33,068 nt of DNA from Arcobacter sp. GTDB lineage: Bacteria > Campylobacterota > Campylobacteria > Campylobacterales > Arcobacteraceae. Numbering within the stretch: position 1 is the first letter of the stretch; every line of letters begins with the position of its first letter. The notes under the pieces were generated by a model, which made no database searches, was not told the origin of the DNA, and saw only the letters and a list, made by a program, of their open reading frames with translations. Position numbers and translations under genes: made by a program. The DNA lies in NCBI GenBank assembly GCA_024228275.1, contig JAAETO010000108.1, positions 1-33,068 on the forward strand, given 5' to 3'. Positions 18,524 to 26,100 of the stretch are shown in pieces.

Positions 18524-20401
18524 TTAGTGATCGTGAGCTTCACCAGCACCAGAAGGAATTCTAATTCTTTCTACAAGATCTTGAATCTCTTGAGGAGGTT
18601 CAGGAGTCATTCTAGATACTACGAATGCAACAATTAGATGTAATAATGTACCTATTGTTCCAATTCCTGAAGGAGCAATTCCTAAGAAGTAATCTGCTTT
18701 GTCTCCACCTAAGAATACAAAGTATACAATGTACACAAATGTAAAGATTAAACCAGTTAAGATACCAGCAATGGCACCTTCTTTGTTCATTCTCTTATCA
18801 AATACACCAAGTATAATTGTTGGGAAGAATGCAGCGGCTGCTAGACCAAAGGCAAAAGCAACAACTTGAGCAACAAATCCAGGAGGGTTAATTCCTAAGT
18901 ATCCGGCCACACAAATAGCAGCTACTGCTGAAATTCTAGCCCACATTAATTCTGATTTCTCATTTAACGTAGATTTACCAGTTTCTTTGTCTTTAAATAT
19001 TACTTGACCCATTAAATCATGTGAAATTGATGAGGCAATAACAAGTAGTAATCCTGCTGCTGTAGATAAAGCTGCTGCTAGACCACCTGCTGCAATAAAT
19101 GCAATTACCCAGTTAGGTAAGTTTGCAATTTCTGGATTTGCAAGTACCATAATATCTCTATCAACATAAATTTCATTTTCAATTTTTCCATTATTTAGTA
19201 TTGGTTTACCATTTACAGTAGTTCTATTACCATTTTCAGTAACATTAGTACCATCAAATTTAGGTTTTCCTTTAGCACCATCAAATGCTTTATCTGGACC
19301 ATATTGAATTTTACCATCACCATTTCTATCTGTCCAAGCTAATAATCCACCTTGTTCCCAAGTTTTAAACCAGTTACCATTATTAGGTGTTCCATCTGCA
19401 TGTTTTAATTCACCTGCAACAAAAGCTTTATATTCAACATTTTGAACATTTTTGATTAAGTTAATTCTTGAAAATGCAGCAACTGAAGAAATAGTTGTAT
19501 ACATAATTGCAATAAATACTAAGGCCCAACCAGCAGAAACTCTAGCATCTTTAACTGTTGGAACTGTAAAGAATCTAACAATAACGTGAGGAAGACCTGC
19601 TGTTCCTAGCATTAGAGCTGTTGTTAACATAAACATATTCCATAAGTTACCTGGTTGAGTATACTCTTTAAATCCTAAGTCTGAGACGGCGGTATCTAAA
19701 GCATGTAATAAGTAAGTACCTTCAGGGATTACTTTAACACCATCATCAAATGCGAAAGTTGTTTGTGCAAAAATACCTAATTGAGGTAAGAATGTATCTG
19801 TTACTTGTAATGATAAGAAAATTGCAGGAATCATATAAGCAAAAATCATAACAACATATTGAGCTACTTGAGTATATGTTATACCTTTCATACCTCCAAG
19901 TACAGAATAGAAAAATACAATACCCATACCAATAAGTACACCTGTATTTACATCCACTTGTAAAAATCTAGAGAATACAATACCAACACCTCTCATTTGT
20001 CCAGCAACATATGTGAACGAAACGAAGATAACTGCTATTACCGCAACTGTTCTAGCCACGTCTGAGTAATATCTATCACCTACAAAATCAGGAACTGTAA
20101 ATTTACCAAACTTTCTTAAGTAAGGAGCTAATAGCATAGCAAGTAGAACGTATCCACCTGTCCATCCCATTAAATATGCACCACCATCAGAACCTTTAAA
20201 AGAGATAATACCTGCTAATGAGATAAATGATGCAGCTGACATCCAGTCTGCAGCAGTTGCCATACCATTAGCTACTGGGTGTACCCCTCCACCAGCAACA
20301 TAAAATTCTTTTGTAGAACCAGCTTTTGCCCATAATGCAATACCAATATATACTGAGAACGATATACCTACGAATAGGTAAATTAATGATTGTAATTCCA
20401 T
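18524..20401 (-). CDS. SLC5-type sodium:solute symporter, ActP-like (cation/acetate symporter family)
   Basis: EFYVAGGGVHPVANGMATAADWMSAASFISLAGIISFKGSDGGAYLMGWTGGYVLLAMLLAPYLRKFGKFTVPDFVGDRYYS; LPHVIVRFFTVPTVKDARVSAGWA; GGLAAALSTAAGLLLVIASSISHDL; paired with DUF4212. Confidence 0.92.
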   Translation of the reverse strand: MELQSLIYLFVGISFSVYIGIALWAKAGSTKEFYVAGGGVHPVANGMATAADWMSAASFISLAGIISFKGSDGGAYLMGWTGGYVLLAMLLAPYLRKFGKFTVPDFVGDRYYSDVARTVAVIAVIFVSFTYVAGQMRGVGIVFSRFLQVDVNTGVLIGMGIVFFYSVLGGMKGITYTQVAQYVVMIFAYMIPAIFLSLQVTDTFLPQLGIFAQTTFAFDDGVKVIPEGTYLLHALDTAVSDLGFKEYTQPGNLWNMFMLTTALMLGTAGLPHVIVRFFTVPTVKDARVSAGWALVFIAIMYTTISSVAAFSRINLIKNVQNVEYKAFVAGELKHADGTPNNGNWFKTWEQGGLLAWTDRNGDGKIQYGPDKAFDGAKGKPKFDGTNVTENGNRTTVNGKPILNNGKIENEIYVDRDIMVLANPEIANLPNWVIAFIAAGGLAAALSTAAGLLLVIASSISHDLMGQVIFKDKETGKSTLNEKSELMWARISAVAAICVAGYLGINPPGFVAQVVAFAFGLAAAAFFPTIILGVFDKRMNKEGAIAGILTGLIFTFVYIVYFVFLGGDKADYFLGIAPSGIGTIGTLLHLIVAFVVSRMTPEPPQEIQDLVERIRIPSGAGEAHDH

Positions 20402-20412
20402 TCTATAATCTC

Positions 20413-20667
20413 CTATTCGTGAACGCCGTATTTTTCATCAATTGCTGTCATTACTTTAACGTAAACAAAAATTAATATAACAAATACATAAATCGCACCC
20501 TGTTGTGCAAACCAAAAACCTAACTTAACGCCACTTATTTCTATTGCATTAAGTTCATTAATGAATATAATACCACAACCGTAAGAAACAACGAACCAAA
20601 CTACAAGTAGCTTTAATATCATTGAAATATTTTCTTTCCAATATGCCTGAGCTTTTTCTGGACTCAT
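20413..20667 (-). CDS. DUF4212 small subunit of sodium/substrate symporter
   Basis: 84 aa, AYWKENISMILKLLVVWFVVSYGCGIIF...GVKLGFWFAQQGAIYVFVILIFVYVKVMTAIDEKYGV; two TM segments, directly upstream of the large subunit. Confidence 0.9.
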   Translation of the reverse strand: MSPEKAQAYWKENISMILKLLVVWFVVSYGCGIIFINELNAIEISGVKLGFWFAQQGAIYVFVILIFVYVKVMTAIDEKYGVHE

Positions 20668-20726
20668 ATAGATCTCCTTTTATAAGTTTTACTAAAAAAC
20701 AATCTTTTTAGTATTTCAACATGGAA

Positions 20727-20760
20727 AGTATAATTATTCTAAGTAGCAAAAAAGTAGCAA
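20727..20760 (-). promoter_or_regulatory. Candidate symporter promoter: -10 TATACT (20727-20732) with direct repeats TTGCTAC (TAGC cores at 20744 and 20755, 11 bp apart)
   Basis: Minus strand: AATTGCTACTTTTTTGCTACTTAGAATAATTATACTTTCC; a third GTAGCAAA copy lies at 20793-20800. Confidence 0.6.
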
Positions 20761-20832
20761 TTAATTTTTTTTTTAAATAGTGTAGGATTAACGTAGCAAA
20801 TAATGGTTTAAAGTACTTTTTGATGGCACTTG

Positions 20833-21495
20833 TTAGACAGAATAAAATCTGTCAATTTTATATCCTAGTCCTCTAATATTCTTAATAAAATCTTCTTTTA
20901 GTGATTTTTTGAGTCTAGATATTTCTGCCCTAATAGTAGGATTGTCAATATTCTCTCCTCCCCAAATGTCTATTCTAAATCTTTCAAAGTCAACTATCAT
21001 ATTTATGTTTAGAGCGAGTATATGGATGATATCTAACTGTTTTTTTGTTAATGTTTGAGGTTCAGAATTAAAATATAAAGTTTTCTTTTCTTTAGAGTAT
21101 GAGTAGTTTTCAGAAAATCTCATATGTGAAGTATTATTTTGATCTTTTTTTAATATTTGATTGATTTTAATTCCTAACTCTTCTAAATGAAAAGGTTTTT
21201 TTAGATATTCTCTACATCCTAAGTCATATGCCTTCGTAATATCTTCTATATCAATTAGTGCTGAAATATATATAGTAGGAATATATATCTTTCTTTTATT
21301 TAATTCTTCAAGTATTTCAAATCCATTTATTTTAGGAACATTTATATCTAATACAAGTAAATCAAAGCTTGTATCAATATTGTTTATAACGGTTTCTCCA
21401 TCAGTGTAGCTACTAATCATATGCCCAATATCTTTTAAATATTCAGATATTGCATTATTTAGCATTATTTCATCTTCAAGAAGTAATATTTTCAT
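20833..21495 (-). CDS. OmpR-type two-component response regulator
   Basis: Receiver MKILLLEDEIMLNNAISEYL...DLLVLDINVPKINGFEILEEL...YISALI...KKPF; C-terminal winged-helix-like region TLTKKQLDIIHILALN...RFRIDIWGG...VRAEISRLKKSL type, ending IRGLGYKID. Confidence 0.92.
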   Translation of the reverse strand: MKILLLEDEIMLNNAISEYLKDIGHMISSYTDGETVINNIDTSFDLLVLDINVPKINGFEILEELNKRKIYIPTIYISALIDIEDITKAYDLGCREYLKKPFHLEELGIKINQILKKDQNNTSHMRFSENYSYSKEKKTLYFNSEPQTLTKKQLDIIHILALNINMIVDFERFRIDIWGGENIDNPTIRAEISRLKKSLKEDFIKNIRGLGYKIDRFYSV

Positions 21496-23059
21496 TTATT
21501 TTAAACCTATAAGTGAATTTTGTATCTTTATTATTAGAGTCTAAATTTATTATAACTAAATTTTTATCACAAATTTCTTTTACAATTTTTAATCCTAAAC
21601 CAAAACCTCCACGAGAGTCATTTTCTCTATAAAAGTCATTAAAAATTTTGTCTTTGTTGTCAATTTTTTCAGAATTAGTTTTTATACTAAACTCAATAGT
21701 ATCATCATTGAAGTATGTCAATCTAATATAAATAGGTGATTTCTCAAAAGAGTACTTAATTGAATTGGAGATATTATTATCAACTATTCTTTGAAGTTCC
21801 GTTTTATTGAATTTTATGTAAATTTCTTCATCAATACTTGATATAAAAAATAATTCATTTGAAACTGCAACTCCTTGAAAAAAATCTAATCTTTCATTTA
21901 AATATTCAGAAAAATTAATATATTCTTTTGCATATTCAACTCTATTTTTTTTAATTAAATAAGACAAGTCATCATATATATATTGAATAACTTTTGTTCC
22001 TGACTCAATATTTGATATATACTTATTGTTTGGAGAGTGCATTTTTAATAAATCTATATTAGTTCTTATAACTGAAAGAGGGGTATTTATCTCATGAACA
22101 GAATGTTTTAAAAATTGTTTTTGTGAATCAATCAAGTTTGTTAACTCTTTTGTTTGTTCATCTACCTTATCTTTTAGATGAATATTCAAATCTTTTAAAA
22201 CATTATTTTTATCTTTTATATTATGCATTGCATCATAGGCATAATTTGCAATTATCTTAAACTCACCAAAGATTAGCCTATTTTGATTAATTGGATTATC
22301 ATTTTTTTGAGTTTCTTCTAAATACTTTCCAATTTCTTTTACATCATTTACAATTAATATTGTTGCATTTTTATATATGAATATAGAATATAATATTAGC
22401 ATAATTGTTAGTGTGAGCATTTGAAGTATATAATTAGAAACTTTTTTATCATATTCTTTACGTTTTATTTGCACAACTTTTTCTATTTCATCTAAGTATA
22501 TACCTTTTCCAATAGTCCAATTCCAAGGTTTATATGCTAAGGCATAGGATATTTTTAGAGCAACATTATCTATTGCTGGTTTATACCAAATATATTCAAC
22601 AAATCCACCATCTTTTTGAAGTGATATATCTATTATTTCTTTTACTACTTTTTTTCCATTATTATCAGTTAACTCATAATGGTTTTTACCGACAAAGTTC
22701 ATAGATATTGGATAATAAATTGATGTTCCATTAAATTCGTAAACAAATACATAGTCATTTATATCTTTATTATCTCTCATGAGTTCAATTGCAGTTAATA
22801 ATTCATCTTGAATCTCTTGTTCAGTTTTAATACCCTTAAATTTATCATGATAGTAACCTATAAATTGTAGTGTTTTTTTTATATCTGCTTTGATTAAATC
22901 TTTTTGCTTACTCGAATAATCTGTTTTAATAATATTGATTTTTTCTTGAAATTCGTCAAAAGCATTTTCAATAATAATAAAAGTAAAAGATGAAGTTAGA
23001 ATTACAATAAAAATAATACTATATAAAATCAGGTGGTATAAAGATTTTGCTTTTATCAT
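21476..23059 (-). CDS. Membrane histidine kinase with periplasmic Cache-type sensor
   Basis: TM-flanked sensor (YVFVYEFNGTSIYYPISMNFVGKNHYELTDNNGKK...YIWYKPAIDNVALKISYALAYKPWNWTIGKGIYLDEIE, typical sCache), H-box HSVHEINTPLSVI, N-box DNNISNSIKYS, G-box GGFGLGLKIVKEIC. Overlaps the RR by 20 nt. Confidence 0.9.
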   Translation of the reverse strand: MIKAKSLYHLILYSIIFIVILTSSFTFIIIENAFDEFQEKINIIKTDYSSKQKDLIKADIKKTLQFIGYYHDKFKGIKTEQEIQDELLTAIELMRDNKDINDYVFVYEFNGTSIYYPISMNFVGKNHYELTDNNGKKVVKEIIDISLQKDGGFVEYIWYKPAIDNVALKISYALAYKPWNWTIGKGIYLDEIEKVVQIKRKEYDKKVSNYILQMLTLTIMLILYSIFIYKNATILIVNDVKEIGKYLEETQKNDNPINQNRLIFGEFKIIANYAYDAMHNIKDKNNVLKDLNIHLKDKVDEQTKELTNLIDSQKQFLKHSVHEINTPLSVIRTNIDLLKMHSPNNKYISNIESGTKVIQYIYDDLSYLIKKNRVEYAKEYINFSEYLNERLDFFQGVAVSNELFFISSIDEEIYIKFNKTELQRIVDNNISNSIKYSFEKSPIYIRLTYFNDDTIEFSIKTNSEKIDNKDKIFNDFYRENDSRGGFGLGLKIVKEICDKNLVIINLDSNNKDTKFTYRFKINENITS

Positions 23060-23151
23060 AAAAAGTTACTCCTTTGTAAAAGTAGACAAGGATAACTGAA
23101 CTTTAATAAAAATGAAATGAATTTTAAAAAATTATTAAAAAAATATGTAAG

Positions 23152-23228
23152 TGGCGCGGTAGAAGGGACTCGAACCCTCGACCTCCTGCGTGACAGGCAG
23201 GCGTTCTAACCAACTAAACTACTACCGC
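23152..23228 (-). tRNA. tRNA-Asp (GTC), CCA encoded
   Basis: GCGGTAGTAGTTTAGTTGGTTAGAACGCCTGCCTGTCACGCAGGAGGTCGAGGGTTCGAGTCCCTTCTACCGCGCCA folds as a cloverleaf; anticodon GTC. Confidence 0.95.
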
Positions 23229-23318
23229 GCTTAAAATACTAAATACAAAGTTTGTATTTAGATGTCACTAAATAAACATTTTAAAAACCTATGCAACTGC
23301 ATAATATGATTTTTTAAA

Positions 23319-23394
23319 TGGTGGTCGATAGAAGACTCGAACTTCTGACATCTACCTTGTAAGGGTAGCGCTCTACCAACTGAGCTAATCGACC
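23319..23394 (-). tRNA. tRNA-Val (TAC), CCA encoded
   Basis: GGTCGATTAGCTCAGTTGGTAGAGCGCTACCCTTACAAGGTAGATGTCAGAAGTTCGAGTCTTCTATCGACCACCA; anticodon TAC. 3' coordinate ±2. Confidence 0.94.
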
Positions 23395-23396
23395 GA

Positions 23397-23471
23397 TGGT
23401 GACCCCTAGGAGACTCGAACTCCTGTGATTGGAATGAAAATCCAAGATCCTAACCGCTAGATGAAGGGGCC
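23397..23471 (-). tRNA. tRNA-Glu (TTC), CCA encoded
   Basis: GGCCCCTTCATCTAGCGGTTAGGATCTTGGATTTTCATTCCAATCACAGGAGTTCGAGTCTCCTAGGGGTCACCA; anticodon TTC. Confidence 0.95.
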
Positions 23472-23502
23472 ATCTACATTAAACTTTTCCAGTGTTTAAA
23501 AC

Positions 23503-23578
23503 TGGTGACCCGTAATGGATTCGAACCATTGGCCACCTCCTTAAAAGGGAGATGCTCTACCAGCTGAGCTAACAGGTC
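23503..23578 (-). tRNA. tRNA-Lys (TTT), CCA encoded
   Basis: GACCTGTTAGCTCAGCTGGTAGAGCATCTCCCTTTTAAGGAGGTGGCCAATGGTTCGAATCCATTACGGGTCACCA; anticodon TTT. Confidence 0.95.
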
Positions 23579-23645
23579 ACTAACTTAAGAAGTCTTTTTT
23601 AAGTTGTTCTTCTTAAATTGGAGTGGAATTATAATCTAAAAATAT

Positions 23646-24152
23646 TTATTTGTCAAGGCTTTTTTGAAAAAATTTAAAAAGTTTTTTTAAAGAGTATTTT
23701 GCTGCTTGTATTTGTACTTCTTTTCTACTGCCTTTAAACTCGTAAACATCGATTTCTTTGTCTATATTTCTACCTTTTACACCAATAACTACAGTGCCAA
23801 TAGGTTTCTCTTTTGTTCCTCCATTTGGACCAGCAATTCCACTAATTGCTATTGCAAAATCAGCATCAAATTTTTCTATAACACCATGAAGCATTTCTTC
23901 TACAACTTGAATACTAACTGCACCATAATCTTCTAAGGTCTTTTTTTTTACATTTAGTTCTTGTTCTTTTATTTTATTTGAATATGTAATAATTGATCCA
24001 TTAAATATGTCAGAAGAACCAGATATTTCTGTTATCATAGAGGCAACTAAACCTCCTGTGCAACTTTCTGCACTAGTAAGTGACTTATTATGCTTAATTA
24101 ATAGATTTTGAAGCTCTAGCATATCTTTATTACTAAATATTGTATTATACAT
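23646..24152 (-). CDS. CinA C-terminal-type nicotinamide-nucleotide amidohydrolase (PncC-like)
   Basis: TSAESCTGGLVASMITEISGSSDIFNGSIITYSNKIKEQ...AIAISGIAGPNGGTKEKPIGTVVIGV. Confidence 0.93.
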   Translation of the reverse strand: MYNTIFSNKDMLELQNLLIKHNKSLTSAESCTGGLVASMITEISGSSDIFNGSIITYSNKIKEQELNVKKKTLEDYGAVSIQVVEEMLHGVIEKFDADFAIAISGIAGPNGGTKEKPIGTVVIGVKGRNIDKEIDVYEFKGSRKEVQIQAAKYSLKKLFKFFQKSLDK

Positions 24153-24184
24153 ATTATAACTCTTTTAAGATAGTCTAACTTTAA

Positions 24185-24208
24185 AAGAGTAGAAAAGTTT
24201 CTACTCTT
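24185..24208 (-). terminator. Probable terminator of the Mqo-like gene
   Basis: AAGAGTAGAAA-AG-TTTCTACTCTT, 11-bp inverted repeat, followed on the minus strand by TTTTAAAG. Confidence 0.65.
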
Positions 24209-24217
24209 GAGTTTTAT

Positions 24218-25573
24218 TTATTCTTTGTCCGTTAATTCTTCTAAGAATTTATCCGTTTGAAATGTAAGATTTAGATGTTCTGCAATAATTTTAATATCTC
24301 TTTCAGCATTTCCTAAACAAGATGTTGCACCTGGAGATGGTGTCATATTAAACAAAATTCCGTCACCTGGGTTAATAGATGCTTCTCCTAGCATTAATTT
24401 TTGTTTATCTTTGTCTAGAACTTGAGGTCTAACACCTCCAAATCCTTTTGCATATTCAATATCATCTGTACTTAACGAAGGAACAATTTTTCTTGCATCT
24501 TGAACAAATAGACCTTTATTAATTCCTGGAACTTCAAATAAGAAGTTTTTAAATACATAATTTCTTATTTCTGAATCTTTTAATAAGTCCCAAAAAATCT
24601 TTAGAATGTTTCCATCGATATTCATAGTTTTTAAACATTGAAAAAATGATTTTCCACCTTTATATCTTTCTAATACTGCTAAGGCTAAAGCAGTTGGTCC
24701 AAATCTTGTCTTACCATCACATAAAATATCAGGATCACCGTGAAGTGCTGCAAAAGGTAGTTTTGGGTTTTGTACCATGTAAACTTTACCATTTAAGAAT
24801 TCTCCACTAGTTATATAAAAAGAACCAGCCATAGATAATGATCCCATATGTTTACCATAACCCATTTTATGAGCTAAATATAAAGAGTGAGCTCCAGCAT
24901 TAACTACAACAAAATCAGCAGTAAATACTGAACCACTAGTTGTTGTGATTTTGTATTTATTCTCAAGTTTTTCTATTTCTTCAACTTCAGCATTGTAAAA
25001 TATGTCAGTTACAACATCTTCTTGTTTTTCTGCTTCTTTTGCTAACTCTTTAGTCATTGCTCCAAAGTCAACTGTAGTATATTCACTTTGTGTTCCAACA
25101 GCTAAAATCTCTTCTGGTCTATCTTTAGTTTGTTCTTTATCGGCATAAACTAGCTTTGGTTCTAATTCTCTTAATTTTTCTTTATCCCATAATTCTAGAT
25201 AAGGAAATAATTCTTTAAATTCTTCATATCTGTTTTTAATAAAAGCCACTTCTTTTTTACCAACACCTAAAGCCATTTTTTGATGTGCAAACATGATTTT
25301 TTCTTCTAGATTATATTGTAAACAAAATTTTTCAATCATTTTTGCTGCTCTTTTAGTAACTTTAGCTTTCTCAAGAGTATAATTAGTCTCAATATCTCCT
25401 ACGTGAATTGTTTGCGAGTTACTAGTTCCTTTAGAGTTTAAAGTTGATAAATCTTCATACTTCTCTAACATACATAAACTTTTTGCGTCTGTATATCTTG
25501 CAAGCTCATAGAAAAGTGCAGCTCCGGAAATTCCACCACCAACTATAATAACTTCGTAATGTTTTGTATTCAT
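24218..25573 (-). CDS. mqo: FAD-dependent malate:quinone oxidoreductase-like protein
   Basis: VIIVGGGISGAALFYELARYTDAKSLCMLEKYEDLSTLNSKGTSNSQTIHVGDIETNYTLEKA; FGPTALALAVLERYKGGKSF; FGGVRPQVLDKDKQKLMLGEA. Confidence 0.8.
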   Translation of the reverse strand: MNTKHYEVIIVGGGISGAALFYELARYTDAKSLCMLEKYEDLSTLNSKGTSNSQTIHVGDIETNYTLEKAKVTKRAAKMIEKFCLQYNLEEKIMFAHQKMALGVGKKEVAFIKNRYEEFKELFPYLELWDKEKLRELEPKLVYADKEQTKDRPEEILAVGTQSEYTTVDFGAMTKELAKEAEKQEDVVTDIFYNAEVEEIEKLENKYKITTTSGSVFTADFVVVNAGAHSLYLAHKMGYGKHMGSLSMAGSFYITSGEFLNGKVYMVQNPKLPFAALHGDPDILCDGKTRFGPTALALAVLERYKGGKSFFQCLKTMNIDGNILKIFWDLLKDSEIRNYVFKNFLFEVPGINKGLFVQDARKIVPSLSTDDIEYAKGFGGVRPQVLDKDKQKLMLGEASINPGDGILFNMTPSPGATSCLGNAERDIKIIAEHLNLTFQTDKFLEELTDKE

Positions 25574-25781
25574 TTATCTTATCCCTATTTAACGTTTATA
25601 TTTTATATTGAAAATTCTATCACATAAATTTTATTTTTTTGCAAAAAAATCATTATATATTGTAATAATCAATAAATATGTTTATATTGTAACATCTTGT
25701 TAGGTAAATTTAATGAATAAAATGTTTAAAATGTGTACATAAGAAACATAAAATTGAATAAAAAGTAAGTTGGTTATTAAA

Positions 25782-25800
25782 ATGTACAAAATTTGTACAT
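25782..25800. promoter_or_regulatory. Perfect 19-bp palindrome ATGTACAAAATTTGTACAT over the spacer/-35 region of the next gene
   Basis: Read directly; a related half-element GTGTACAT lies at 25733-25740. Confidence 0.55.
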
Positions 25801-25807
25801 ACAATAG

Positions 25808-25813
25808 TATAAT
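25808..25813 (+). promoter_or_regulatory. -10-like TATAAT only 5 nt before ATG 25819
   Basis: CAATAGTATAATTGTTAATG. Confidence 0.45.
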
Positions 25814-25818
25814 TGTTA

Positions 25819-26010
25819 ATGTTTAAATGGTTCCAGAAAAAAAAATTTAAAAAGACGAATGAGATTAACATTTTTGTTTGTAAGCATTGTAAACTTTCAT
25901 GTAGAGATTGTGAAAGTACATATTGCTTTTCTTGTTTCGCAAATCCTAAAAATCCATGTCCTAGATGTGGTAAAACTAACGCTTCATATAATTTAAAAAA
26001 AGAAGTTTAA
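25819..26010 (+). CDS. 63-aa cysteine-rich putative zinc-ribbon protein
   Basis: MFKWFQKKKFKKTNEINIFVCKHCKLSCRDCESTYCFSCFANPKNPCPRCGKTNASYNLKKEV; eight Cys in four CxxC/CxxxC-like pairs. ORF-track TTG start at 25813 overlaps the -10 box, so ATG 25819 preferred. Confidence 0.65.
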   Translation: MFKWFQKKKFKKTNEINIFVCKHCKLSCRDCESTYCFSCFANPKNPCPRCGKTNASYNLKKEV

Positions 26011-26042
26011 TTTAGCTTATATTAATTTAACTCTCTTTTAGG

Positions 26043-26048
26043 TATAAT
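26043..26048 (+). promoter_or_regulatory. Candidate -10 (TATAAT) for ileS
   Basis: TTTAGGTATAATCGGCGATTT, ~53 nt upstream of the ATG at 26101. Confidence 0.5.
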
Positions 26049-26100
26049 CGGCGATTTAATATAAATACAACAATAAATAGATAATTTAAGGTATTACAAG

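Noticed and set aside
23706-23936. Plus-strand 76-aa ORF inside cinA
   Set aside because: Antisense, Phe/Tyr/Asn-rich; no evidence of coding.
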